Shown in pieces: positions 1 to 11,500 of a stretch of DNA of 64,000 bases. Where the stretch lies: assembly GCA_036245805.1 (NCBI GenBank), contig BTRK01000003.1, positions 34,179,215 through 34,243,214 on the forward strand, written 5' to 3'. Within the stretch, counting starts at the first letter, position 1. Each line of letters starts with the position of its first letter. The DNA is from Pristionchus mayeri. Lineage: Eukaryota; Nematoda; Chromadorea; Rhabditida; Neodiplogasteridae. Under the pieces are notes generated by a model, which was not told the DNA's origin, did no database searches, and saw only the letters and a list, made by a program, of their open reading frames with translations. The position numbers and the translations under genes are program-made.

Positions 1-178
1 TGGAAATAACTGCATGCTTAGAAATATGAAGAATGGGTGTTAAGAGAAGCAATTTATTCAAGAAAAAAGTAATCACTCAAAACACTGTTGGTAAAAGCAA
101 CAAAGACAGATAACGGAATGTTCTCAACATTAATGAAATAATACGAAAATTGATATTCATGGATGATCTTATCTTCTT

Positions 179-1259
179 TTACTCCTCATCGAGCTCGAAT
201 ATATCGTAGACAGATCCAGTGCACTGAAAGCAGAAAGGATAAGTTAATACGATCATATAAGAACAAAAAATAACGAAAAAATGATGCTTTGAAAACTACA
301 TACTTTCTTATCGTGCATCTCATGAGATTTCTGATATTTGTACTTGAATCCACAAGAGCAAAGGATGTACATTCCGTTCTGAACAATAATTGATTTACCG
401 TAAAAATAAACTCAGTCAAACCTTTTTCAGTGTAGTTTCGTGATACGTTATGAGATGCATTACATAGCCATAGGCAGTGGTGGGATGCTTCTACAATGAA
501 TAACTCACATTTTACACCTTTAAAAAATGTGAATATGTATATCATGAACCTCGAACTCTCATAATTCTTCAAGCCCTTACAATTTTCTTCGAAAAAGTTG
601 TCGTAAATTAAGTTTATTTATTTTCATTTACCCATGACAGAAAAAAAAAACCTCGCATGAAGCAACAACGCACTGAGGAGTATCAGGAATTGCCTAAAAA
701 AGTTGAAATGAATATTTGAATAAAATTGAAAAGGGCACATTGGGAGCAACCTGCATCAAACCATTGCAAGAAATTTTTTTTTATTTTCATAAATAGATTG
801 AGTTCAGTGAAGAGAAATACTCACTTTGTCTCTCTTATCGTTGGATTCACATTTGCGTTTCTTCACAATTTTTTCTTCCGATTCTTCCACATAAACTGTG
901 TATTTCACAATTTTGGAAATATTTCTTGATGATCTTCTTCTTTTCCCCTTCTCTTCAGTCTCGGAAGGGCCCTCAAAGTATATAATAAAAATCGGAGGAA
1001 AGTTGTATTAAATCGAACAGAAAGTTGTATTAAATCGGAATGTGGGCAGAATTATGTATCGTTTGAAAAATGATACATAAACTAGATCTATAAAACAGGA
1101 CTCAACTAGCAAATTTTTATAACAGTATCAACTTACATCCTCAATTTGTTCTTCTTCTTTGATATCAACCACATCTTCAATCGACTTTTCCTTGATCTCT
1201 ACTGGTTCTTCTTTGATCTCATTGGATGCAATTGAATCAAATAGAGGTAGATCCTCCAT
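179..1259 (-). CDS. Small nematode zinc-finger protein, 6 exons
   Basis: Predicted exons in transcription order: 1259-1137, 971-825, 693-652, 490-422, 378-304, 223-179. All introns are GT..AG and all junctions are phase 0, giving 166 residues and a TAA stop. The first 90 residues are acidic then basic and low-complexity, with repeated IKEE motifs resembling sumoylation sites and a KGKRRRSSR stretch that could be a nuclear signal. The C-terminal 76 residues hold a compact Cys/His region: CVVASC, then KHPTTAYGYVMHL..YH, then a NGMYILCSCG block followed by HEMHDKKC and an acidic end FELDEE. I recall this layout (HPTT..GY..HL, NG.Y.LCSCG, H.KKC) from a family of C. elegans zinc-finger proteins, so a nuclear, nucleic-acid-binding role is inferred. 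The first cysteine pair is spaced CX4C rather than the usual CX2C. The start codon is the first ATG of the exon that begins the conserved frame; an upstream non-coding exon is possible. Confidence 0.72.
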
Positions 1260-2382
1260 CTTTAGCCTCCAAATAAAGGAATAAACAGCAGCAAATAAAC
1301 AGCAGCTGGTCACTAACTTGAGTGTCTAAATAAAAAGTAAGATAAAATATGAATTGGTAAAACACCACTATACGCGCTTCTGAAATTAGTTTTCTATTTT
1401 ATTTTCGCTAGCGTTTTAAATTTAATTATATTATCCAAACCTCTCCGTTTCCTAAAGATATAATGGGGCTTGGCATGCTATGGATTGTTGGACGCAAATG
1501 TTCCTCAGTGGAGCGTTTGGGAATAAACTATTGTCGAATTTTTCAGAAGCGAAATCATAACCTAATTAGAAGAAAATATAATCGGTTTAGAAAATTTTGC
1601 AATCTAATCAGGAAAGCTTCGAATCTAATCATAAAATAGTGGAATATAAAAAAAAATTACAATCTAATTAGACGATCCAGATATTTTCAATCAATTAGAA
1701 AGTTTTCGAATCTGTTCAGAAGATTTTACAATCTAATTTAGCCATGGTAACTTCTAATACTACTCGAATTAGATTCAAAACTTTTCTAATTAATTTGAAA
1801 ACGATTTGCCTGAGAAGTGCATGGAAAACTACTCGTTTCAGCCCTGCTCTAATTTATCATTCGTGGGAGAAAGTGAAAAAAATATTACGGGGTTCCCCTT
1901 TATGAAATGTAGCTGAGAGCTACATGGATAGAAACAGAACGAGAGAGTACGAAGAGAGAGCGCTCTCCACACGCGTCGCCGGATGTGAAGGCGTTTGCAT
2001 ACCTCGCCATATAGGAAAACATATATCGAGCTCCTAACCTCTTCAACACGTCGCGCGCAACCCCTAATGTTGGTTTTGAACAGATGTGCACGTAGTAAAA
2101 TGCAAAACTCTCTAGGAGAAAATAAATATCGATTGGAAGACAGATATTCACATACGTATTAGAACGTATAACGGATTAAGTGAACAAGAATTGAAACAAG
2201 AACTTTATCACTGAAAAATCAGGACAAGATAAATTCTGAATGGAACACTAAACCATTGTCATCTTAAGTCTATAATTTACTATTTTGTTCCAGAGAATCA
2301 ACCAAGCCAGTTAGCAAGAACTCGGCACGTGCAAGCTATCGTTTTCTGCCCCCTCCCCTCATCTAGCCCACTCATTTCTAAA
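1260..2382. other. Intergenic, no gene seen
   Basis: No spliceable coding pattern was found on either strand. From about 1555 to 1800 a short AT-rich motif close to AATCTAATCAGAAAATTTT recurs imperfectly, described separately. The part near 1890-2050 is GC-richer, with GAGAGAG runs, and could be upstream regulatory sequence for the zinc-finger gene on the minus strand. That is position only, not a recognised motif. Confidence 0.4.
1555..1800. repeat. Degenerate AATCTAAT-type tandem motif
   Basis: The core AATCTAATCA or AATCTAATTA (and its reverse TAATTAGATT) appears about eight times at irregular spacing of roughly 25-35 bases, separated by AAAATTTT-like tracts. It looks like an old simple tandem array. 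No terminal repeats or coding potential are visible. Confidence 0.45.
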
Positions 2383-2720
2383 TAGAGTGTCGAAAACAAT
2401 CAACTTGTTGATAGATTTTTAAACAACACGTTGTTTTCAAAGTGCGATAACTAATCAATGCTTTGGAAATAATGCTAATCAACGTGTTGTTTATTTGCCA
2501 ACGCGTTGTTTATTCACTGTCACCGATATTGTCCCGGAGAGATTGGTGGTTGGTGGTTGAAACACAATTCAAAAAGCTGTTGTTTGCGATCAGTTTGAAC
2601 AAGTTGTTTTTGTTGTTTGATTTGTCGCGACTTGTTGACAAATAAACAACGGTTTGGATATTTGATTTGTTTACTAAACAAAGCTTTGGATTTGACAAAG
2701 CAGCCGTTTTCGAGACTCTA
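2383..2720. mobile_element. Short TIR element with 8-bp duplication
   Basis: The left end reads TAGAGTGTCGAAAAC and the right end is its inverse, GTTTTCGAGACTCTA, with one mismatch. TTTCTAAA immediately precedes the left end and follows the right end, giving an 8-bp duplication (10 bp if the shared TA is counted). Inside are several palindromic words of the form CAACNNGTTG followed by TTT, at both ends of the element. An 8-bp target duplication plus subterminal repeats is typical of hAT-type elements. At 338 bp it cannot code for a transposase and would be non-autonomous. Confidence 0.6.
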
Positions 2721-2910
2721 TTTCTAAATATTCCACCCTGATTTTCGGCCGCTCATCCACTTCAATATGGGCGGGGGTGGGAAATGAGAGGTATGAGATG
2801 GCCAGAAACCCAAATAGTAGTCGTGAAACCATACTGACCTAACAACAAAAAGATATAGCACATTCATTTATCATTGTTCCGCAGAAAAAAATGAAGGAGG
2901 GATAAAACCG

Positions 2911-3270
2911 CGAACAACGAGTACAACGTCGGAATTACTCCAACTACAGTCAATAAGGTCAAAGAATGGATGAATCGAAAAGGCACTCCTTAAATTAAGG
3001 AAAATTGTTGGCAACTTTACAGGCAATATACCGGGAACATTACTATTTTTTCAGATAAAAAGGGGATTGGGGACTACTTGACAGCCATACTCGCAAATTA
3101 TTGGGTGATTGGGGCCGAAAATGGTCGGATTCAGTATGACATCAAAAAAATATAAGAAAAACTCGATGGAATCCTAGAAGTGCACGAAAGATCATCCGAA
3201 TTCGCAGAAAGATGGGGACGGGAAATTGTCATCAGTCAACATTGCTTTTGGCCCAAAAGTGAGAAAATAT
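2911..3270 (+). pseudogene. Possible degraded coding remnant
   Basis: One forward frame reads protein-like for about 120 codons (for example VNKVKEWMNRKGTP and SSEFAERWGREIVISQHCFW) but is broken by two in-frame stops and has no clear splice sites around them. I do not recognise a family. It could be a decayed transposon or gene fragment, or a chance open stretch. The rest of 2731-3431 shows nothing else. Confidence 0.2.
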
Positions 3271-3431
3271 TGAGAACGGGGAACAGAAGTATGAGCAACC
3301 AACTATCGCTAACCCGCGGAGAGAGAGAGACACTACGAGAGAGGAAAATGCATTACCACGTGTTTGATATCTGATATACCGTATGCGAATGGGGAGGGAG
3401 AGAGGGATACTGTAGGGGATACTGTAGTTCC

Positions 3432-4447
3432 TCAGCGTGTTCCTGCATGGGCGGAGCTTCCACCGATGGTCTTCAGAATATCCTCGACTCGATCCAGTCG
3501 CACCACCAACTCCTTGGCTATCTTGTTGATCTTGTGCGTGAACGGACGACGAGGCTTCAATCAATCGATACTATCCCTCTACAGTAACTCAATCAATATT
3601 GTTTGAATATCATCATGAGATCAGTCATTGGTCCCTACAGTGATCGATAGATCTTGTAGGGACCAATGACTGATCAGTAATCGATAGATCATCATCTACG
3701 GTACCTCCTCCTCCTCCTCTCCTCCGACTGCCTCTCCTCGATGCTCCTCGTCGACCTGCAGAGGGAAGCACTTCCACTACCGGCAACGGAAACTCCGCAG
3801 ATCCGATTAGATACAGTAAAGTATTTTTCGAATCGCATATAAATTAGATTATCGACTAAAAAATATAATGTAGACTGAAATGCAAAATATTCCATTGTGT
3901 ATGTGGGCAGGAATGTTCAACTAACCAGATTCTCGCCCTCTTCCTTGATTTCATGGGAATGCACGCGTTTCTCAATCAGATTCCTCTTCATATCGAGTGC
4001 CAGACGGAAGTTCGATTTCCATCGATTTCTGAATATTTATTTCAGTATAGTCAGGATTCATTAATATATAAAGTGCTACTGCAAATACCCTATAAGGTCG
4101 TATTGTCTAGCATCATGCGAGGATAACACAGTACAGATCAACAAAAAAATGTTCTCACGAGTGTTTTCTCCAGTTGTTCCTTCTTGAAACTCGCGATTTC
4201 CTCATCCAGTTGATTGGAGAACGTTGCGAATTCAGTCAGGGCACTGAGAAAAAGAAACATTTTGTCGTACTGAATAATGAAATATTGTAACATTTTGAAA
4301 TATATTAAGATGCGAAATGTGAAATAAAAGGGAGGAAACAGACCGGCAGAGGTGCTCTCCCGTCGCTCCTCCAATGTCTGCTGCGTCGAGTAAAGCGGCT
4401 CCGACGGCTCTCATGCAGGAAAGATTGAGAGAAGCGTCGTCGGACAT
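3432..4447 (-). CDS. Small helical protein of unknown function, about 5 exons
   Basis: Exons in transcription order: 4447-4344, 4243-4159, 4028-3926, 3755-3705, 3554-3432. The first begins MSDDASLNLSC; the second carries the coiled-coil-like FSNQLDEEIASFKKEQLEKT; the third NRWKSNFRLALDMKRNLIEKR; the fourth is almost pure acidic; the last is basic and amphipathic (HKINKIAKELVVRLDRVEDI) and ends in TGA. Donors and acceptors are canonical, but the last acceptor, AAG, is weak. Exon 2 ends in phase 0 whereas exon 3 needs one leading base of a split codon, so a microexon near 4030-4150 or a model error remains. If the fourth exon were not spliced on, translation would stop at 3696. ATTTATAG lies two bases before the ATG and could be a trans-splice acceptor. 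No family was recognised; the helices suggest a small subunit or adaptor. Confidence 0.5.
3619..3675. repeat. Perfect 21-bp hairpin
   Basis: The stem halves at 3619-3639 and 3655-3675 are exact inverse complements (core ATTGGTCCCTACA), with a 15-base loop containing ATCGAT. It falls in the predicted last intron of the small helical gene. It could be a tiny foldback insertion, a structured intron element or a microRNA-like hairpin. Confidence 0.6.
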
Positions 4448-4903
4448 GGCTATAAATAATATATCATAGAAGATCAAGAACAAGGAGGGCCTGAATGTCT
4501 TCGAAATATTCTATTCGGACATGCACCACACGACATAAAAAATAATGTGCTTTACTAGACCATTGCATCATTTTACCAGATCTCCGAGTGGAGATCGGCG
4601 GCTCTCGTGCTCAAGCTCAGATCGTATAGGAGTGGAAATAGATTGGAATAGGAAAACAGTGAAGATAGGATACACTCACTCTAAGAATAGCGCCCTATTG
4701 AATCAACATTATGAATTGGCCAGTCAGTCGTGCAATAAATCATTAAAAATATGAGCGGAAATAGCGTTGATCTGAGTTTCAGCACAAGTACCAGGTGGGC
4801 AGAGCGACTATCAGCACTATTAAAACGTTGCGAAAACAACAATTGACTACCTATGCACGGTGTGCATACAAATATGGGCTGAGTCAGACTTCCTGGAAAG
4901 ACG
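4448..4903. other. Intergenic, no gene seen
   Basis: This is the sequence upstream of the small minus-strand gene. Short forward frames near 4545-4754 have no splice context or recognisable motif. No promoter element was identified. Confidence 0.35.
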
Positions 4904-5015
4904 GAGGTGTATCATTTTAGAACTGCCCATTTTAGAACACTTTGTATTAGAACAAATGATGAATTAGGAATACTTTATTTTTCCTCCTCTATAGAGTTCT
5001 AAAATGATACACCCC
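4904..5015. mobile_element. 112-bp MITE with 20-bp TIRs and 9-bp duplication
   Basis: The ends are GAGGTGTATCATTTTAGAAC and the inverse of GGGGTGTATCATTTTAGAAC, one mismatch in 20. The 9-mer GGAAAGACG occurs exactly on both sides (4895-4903 and 5016-5024), the signature of a target-site duplication. A 9-bp duplication with long TIRs fits a Mutator-like non-autonomous element, though no transposase is present to confirm the superfamily. Confidence 0.72.
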
Positions 5016-5236
5016 GGAAAGACGAATTCACTAAAGAACACGGCGCGAATTGGTTACAAGTATAGGCAGAAGCGGTGCAGTGGTCTATGACGCGCCTACC
5101 CATTGTGGAAGGGAATTGGTAGTGACTAGATCACGCAGGTAAATAGGTCTGGCGAAAGGTGGACACTCCAGACTGAATCCGCCCAAACTTCATATTGAAT
5201 CAGAGTTTTGGGTTGAATATCAGAACAAAGATCCAT

Positions 5237-7245
5237 ATATGAGAAGAATCGCGAGAGAATCGACCATTTTAGGGGGGTAGGCGGCTGTGAAATTCAAAAT
5301 CAATCAGTCCCTCTACAAATTTGGAACAAAGTATTTCAAATGATTCTCTTTCAAACTGCGTCGTCAGAATTTTGATAACTTCCGTCATCTTCGAGATTCA
5401 GAAGGCCAAACATGGTACTATCACTTTTTGGCAGTCAAATCGGGAGCACTTAAATGATCGTAACATTGTTTAAATTGAAGATAGAAGGCCGCTCTTTTTT
5501 TAGAAAGAAAGCGGAGATCAAGGGCTACAACTTTCATGTTGACTATGTCATTCGCAGTGCACGCCCCGGTGCGGGGCGGTCGGTCGGACTAAAAATGTCA
5601 AAATTTTTCGAATCGGAAAAACCCACAAAGTTATTATGCGGAAGTTATAGTCCCTATAGGTGACTAACTTTTCGCCAAAAATCAGACAAATCGTGAAGAT
5701 GAAAAAAAAAGAGCGCTCACTTTAGTAGGATGGTCCCAAAATGGGTTCCAGAAAGAGAAACTTTTTAAAGTTTAATTGGCTGCTATCGGGCTCGAAAACA
5801 TCCACAATCATCCAAAACAACATTTCAAGTTGTTTCCCGAAATATTGTAACACTGTAAATGGCCAAAAACTACAGTATGACCTCAAATTCGAAAATCAAT
5901 AGTTTTACCCTCAACAACCTATGGGATGGGTGCTATTGCACTAAATCGGTTCCAAGTAGTGTAGGAACATCCCTTGAAACGTGCCAAAGAAAGAGGGCAC
6001 CTGTAAACATGATATTTCATGCGAGAAATCCGTGGAAAGGCGCAAAACTGTAGTTTCGGCCAAAATAGTCGTAGGATCCCGCCTCATGGCTAGAATTGTA
6101 GAGCATGATGAGCTGAACATTTCATATGTTGAAAGTTAGCTTCTATCATTCCGTTGAAGCGCGCTAGAGAGCTTAGAAGAAGGCCAGAAACGGGCTAGAC
6201 TCCGCCCTTGGGCGCGTGCTTTAACCGTCTGGCGCTCTCGCCCTCTGACCTCTCTCTCCCTCCCCTCCCTTTAGTGCTCTCACGCGCGCCTCCACCATCG
6301 TTTTTTACAAACTTCCACGCTCTCTAGCGCGCTTCAACGGAATGATAGAAGCTAACTTTCAACATATGAAATGTTCAGCTCATCATGCTCTACAATTCTA
6401 GCCATGAGGCGGGACCCTACGACTATTTTGGCCGAAACTACAGTTTTGCGCCTTTCCACGGATTTCTCGCATGAAATATCATGTTTACAGGTGCCCTCTT
6501 TCTTTGGCACGTTTCAAGGGATGTTCCTACACTACTTGGAACCGATTTAGTGCAATAGCACCCATCCCATAGGTTGTTGAGGGTAAAACTATTGATTTTC
6601 GAATTTGAGGTCATACTGTAGTTTTTGGCCATTTACAGTGTTACAACAATTCGGGAAACAACTTGAAACGTTGTTTTGGATGATTATGGATGTATTCGAG
6701 CCCGATAGCAGCCAATTAAACTTTAAGAAGTTTCTCTTTCTGGAACCCATTTTGGGACCACCCTACTAAAGTGAGCGCTCTTTTTTTTTCATCTTCACGA
6801 TTTGTCTGATTTTTGGCGAAAAGTTAGTCACCTATAGGGACTATAACTTCCGCATAATAACTTTTGTGGGTTTTTCCGATTCGAAAAATTTTGACATTTT
6901 TAGTCCGACCGACCGCCCCGCACCGGGGCGTGCACTGCGACTGACATTGTCAACATGAAAGTTGTAGTCCCTGATCTCCTCTTTCTTTCTAAAAAAAGAA
7001 CGGCTTTCTATCTTCAATTTAAACGATGTTACGATAATTTAAATGCTCCCGATTTGACTGCCAAAAAGTGATAGTACCATGTTTGGCCTTCTGAATCTCG
7101 AAGATGACGGCAGTTATCAAAATTCTGACGACGTAGTTTGAAAGAGCATCATTTGAAATACTTTGTTCCAAATTTGTAGGGGGATTGATTGATTTTGAAT
7201 TTCACTGCCGCTGAGTAGTCGATTCTCTCGCGATTCCTCTCATAT
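5237..7245. mobile_element. 2-kb foldback element forming a giant hairpin
   Basis: Two arms of roughly 940 bases (about 5237-6177 and 6311-7245) are near-perfect inverse complements, joined by a loop of about 130 bases that is GC- and pyrimidine-rich (CTCTCTCCCTCCCCTCC). The termini are ATATGAGA(A/G)GAATCGCGAG and its inverse. The same terminus flanks the elements at 60733-61984 and 61981 onward, so this is a dispersed family. Because the arms mirror each other, identical 64-codon open frames appear at 5859-6053 (+) and 6438-6632 (-); I treat them as a by-product of the inverted repeat. No target duplication longer than TA is evident. Confidence 0.8.
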
Positions 7246-8526
7246 TAAAGGGTTGACGACACGTAGCAATAAATGAGAGGGTGATTCAATATTAGGTTTA
7301 AAACACAACTTTGATGTTGCTTTGCGAAAATTTCATCGATAGCATACTGCTGCAGATTTTCGAAATCCGGGAGGGTGCCAACTAGTTCTTCAACAAAACC
7401 GGCAGTGCATACAGAAGCTGGTACCCAAAAGTATAATGGGCTCTATCCGAAAAACCGGGAGTCCTTGCTGCTAGCAGCAATGCATTCCACGTTTGATGGC
7501 TAAACCTTTGTATATACCCATTCAGAGTGAGAGGAAGTGCGAACAGAAACGATTTGGCGAGCATAGCACAAGTACAGCAGAACGCACATGGAGAAAAAAA
7601 GAAGATCGGAGACAATACTATTAGAAAAAATTTTAAGTTCAGAAATTCTAATCATTGGCATGGTGAAGGAGGAAAAGGCACGACAGCATAGGGCAGGGTC
7701 ATATGAAAGAAACATTTGAACATCAAGATTACATTGGCACTCGCTTTAGAAGTTATTTTTGAAATATGCCCTGAAAACTAAAAAAAGAGATCATCGCGTG
7801 ATAGCACCAAGGTTTTTATTGTATGATATTTAGAGAGGAAGGGGGGGGTGGCATTAAAATGGTACTGGGAGGGAGCCCTAGGGCATAGGGCATAACTGTA
7901 AACTCAGTCTTATTGAGGGAAAGATTTCAATCCTGAGACCAAGCAAACACAGTCAATAGACCCTAAAAATTGTGATTGAAGATAATTAAGTATCGAATCG
8001 TGGTGCTAAGCAACCATCATCAGATAACATTACATTTGCCTCGCAAAATATTTATTAGCGAACGATGAATCCTTGTTATTGCAGTTTGTATAAATTAGCA
8101 CAAAACTGTGAGCATACTCAAATTAATACAAGGTCATGTGAAATGTATCGCAGCATATTTTTTGGTGTGGGAGTGTGGTGGGCAGTCATGGTGTGGAATG
8201 GGAAACGTCGTCGTTGACGTATGAAAGGGGCGGGACGGGGCGGGATCGTGGAAATGGTAAAGGTCTTCGTTGTACCGAGTAGATGAGTGGGGCGGAAATG
8301 TACACACAACCAGAGGCAGAGAACAGCAATAGTTGCGATTAGACTCGTGAGATAAAATCAACATGAGATTTGGCATATAAGTGGATGATATTCAACCAAG
8401 GCGAAAGAACTGGATTGGGCACGCACTGAGAAAAACTAGAGACGGACTACGGTAGTGCTATCGAGGACTGACTAGGTGGTTACTGTAATCTAGGTGGGAA
8501 CCAATAAATCGATCGATCGATAACAT
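7246..8526. other. Intergenic, downstream of nhr-23
   Basis: No coding pattern was found. The short open frames on the minus strand lack splice logic or motifs. The 3' untranslated region of nhr-23 must begin at 8526 and run leftward, but no convincing AATAAA was found close to the stop on that strand. Around 7838-7850 there is a G-run. Confidence 0.35.
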
Positions 8527-11500
8527 CTATTCGTCTAGAAGAAAGAGCTCCTTGTACAGCTCGGAGATCATCGCATCCTCTTGAGTTTGACTCATCAGAC
8601 GGCGAAGGACCTGAGAATTAATTAATTAATCAATTTGTAATTAATCGATAAATTAATCTTATCAGGTCGTAGAGCATCACCAGTTATGTTTCGGTATGTT
8701 TCATAAAGACACGAGAATCACGAGAATTCTCACAAATAAACTCGCAAATCTCTCTCTCTCTCTCTCGCCGGTCAGACAGGGCGAGAGAGTATGCGAATTG
8801 AAGAGGGAACAGAACATTGAGCAAACAAACCATTGTCATTTAAAACCTATAATTTACTACTTTGTCCCAGAGAATCAACGAAGTCAGCAACAAACTCAAA
8901 TAGTAAGTGTGAAACACACCTCTCGCTGATCCTTGCAGAGATCATCGGCTCGTCGGATCAGCTGAAAACAAAATCATTCCAACCAGCAATTAATTATTGT
9001 TAATGTCAGAATCTACAAATGCACGTTAATTGACCATACTAGAGCAATATCAGGGAATCAATATTGATGATCAATAGCTCACCTCTCCCACTTTGAACTG
9101 CTTCTTCGGTCCTCTTCCCTGCCAGAAGATCTCGTAGACGACCCGCGCCAGAGGATAGTAGCATTCTGAAGAGAGTGAAGGTATTAGTTATATTGGGCAG
9201 TTGAAACCCAACTTGTGTTTGGACTCCAGAATTTCCGAACTTTCAAATTACTCTACAAAACTATGAAAAGCGGACTCTCTTGTTTCGAGTTTCTCTAGTT
9301 GTCCAACCTCCCGCGTGAGGTACAACCACAATAAATTCCGGCCATCTATAAAACTAGATTGTAGCATCGTTCTTGTCTATGCAAGCAACCCCCTCTCGCT
9401 CCATCGTTTCGCCCACGTACCGTACCCCCTCTCTCAAAACCTTACCGTACCCTTCCTACCGTACTCACCACCCTCATACGACGCTCCATCACTCTTAACC
9501 CTACCGTACCCCAGTCTACCGTACTCACCATCCTCCTCCTTCGGCTCTCCCTCACACAGCATCGCCCCTAGGATCAGTCCGAACTCCGCGTGCGAGAGCG
9601 CGCACGCATGCAATCCCAGGATGATGTTGTACGCATTTCGAAGAAGCGACGACTCCCTGAGAGGAATGCATTACTTGGACCGTATACCTCAGGCTACCGT
9701 AACCCTACTACAGTGTTCCTATAAAGAACCACTTTTCGATAGGCAGGCTACCGTATCCCCTCACTTACTCGTAATCGCGGGGCACGGCCTCAATCATATC
9801 TCTGCTGATGCTCTCGTCAGCGATGCGAACGGACGGACTTTTCTGAATAACATCAATTATTAATCGATATTTTAGCAAGTTCTGGACACCAAGCAGGCTT
9901 GGATATGCTGCTGATACGCAGCCTTGCTTTCACGATCATGTTTTTCAACGTCAGCAATAGGGGTGAGATTGGAAACTGATGATCTCGTTAGACCAAAAGG
10001 CAGTTATGCATGCTGAATCCACCGGTTTCAAAGTTCACGCTCGGCTGATGACAGAGAGAGCAATTTTCCTAGAGAACGAGTCACAACTTAAATTTAACTG
10101 GAAGAAAATACTAATCATGCAATTGCCACGTTTGCAAAATAAATATTTCAATAATATTATAATTTTAAAAATTTAAAAAAAATTTTTTAAGTTTTTTTTA
10201 AAAACCTAACCTCATGGAAGTTGATTGCTCTCGCCGCGACGAGGATGAGAAGCGAGAAGAGCTTGCGCTTGAGAATCGAGATCTGCGTCTGCTGCACCAC
10301 TTGCTGCAATCGGGAGTACGGTAATGCACAGATGCTAGGATTACGGTAGATTCCAGATTGTAGACAGTTTCAACCGAAAGCTACTAAATGACAAAAAAAG
10401 TTGCGCGCACCCATCGCGCTCATGTTTCCGCGATCAATAAAGTGTAAAGTGTGCAGGGCCCGCAGAATCAAAAATCCAAAAATATCCCTTTTCCATCAAT
10501 AAAATCGATAATCATACCGAGAAGTAGGGCACATGCTTGCAGAACTCGATGATGAACTGAAACATCTTACACGCGAGACGCGTCATGTGCGCCCAGATCT
10601 GCAGCCGAGACTGCAAATGGGAGGAAATCGATAAATTACAGCATCCTAAGCGAGAGTTTACGGAATTCCACACGTCGACATGTTCCATAGAAAGTCTCTA
10701 ATCCATTTCTAGACAAAAAAAGTCAGGAAAGTTTGTTCATATGGAACCGTTTGCAAATGCGTTTCAAAGCGTCATGAAGAAGACACGCATGTAGCTCATT
10801 GTAATGTATTACTGCCGAAGGCGTGAGGGTACAAGACAAAAAAATATTATCAGTCTGGTCTACCGTACCAACTCGCTACCGTATCCCCGCCCAATCTACC
10901 GTACCATGTTCTCGTAGATGTCCATGCGGGGCGGGTTGCGCTGTCTGAACGTCTCGTCGCAGTACTTCTCCAGCTCGATCGACATTCTCGTGCCGCGTTC
11001 CCACGCCTGACTCATAGCCTGCAAGGATACGGTATGATAATCAGTTCTGGATACGGTAGTCCGGCGGGTCACACTCTCCAGTTTGCTGGGACAGCTTCGT
11101 CACTCACATAGTTTCGGAGGCGCTCATCGTTGGTCCAGGCGGGATTCACCGGTTCCTCCGGTTGGGGCAGCGGCTGAGGCGACATGATACCGTCGTAGGC
11201 GTCGTGAAGACCCGCGCCGAACTCGGCCTGCAATTTGGTATTTATTTAAGATGAGAACCTTCTTAGAAACTACGGCTCCCAGTTGATTTAGCATCAATAG
11301 GGTGGCGTCAAATCACCATGTACAAATTGGGCAATTCAAAAAATTGCAACGTAATCGTTGGATCCCGAATCATTTATGTTTCAAACTATTTTTCGTTATC
11401 CTCTTAGACTACGGTAGTTCGTTTGGTCACGCGCACTCCACGCACTCACCTTGGCTTGCTTCCTCGGTCGTCCGTAGGAGGGGAAGATGGCGGGCGAGAA

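Noticed and set aside
3447..3587. Forward 46-residue frame beginning MGGASTDGLQ
   Set aside because: Overlaps the predicted last exon of the minus-strand helical gene, which fits splice phase with its upstream exons. It remains a weak alternative.
5859..6632. Identical 64-residue open frames on both strands, with a related frame at 61123-61452
   Set aside because: They lie in mirrored foldback arms. Between families the proteins are less similar than the DNA (about 56 percent against about 70 percent by eye), so there is no sign of selection for coding.
9315..9863. 182-residue forward open frame
   Set aside because: Antisense to nhr-23 exons 15-16 and built partly from the TACCGTA-rich intron.
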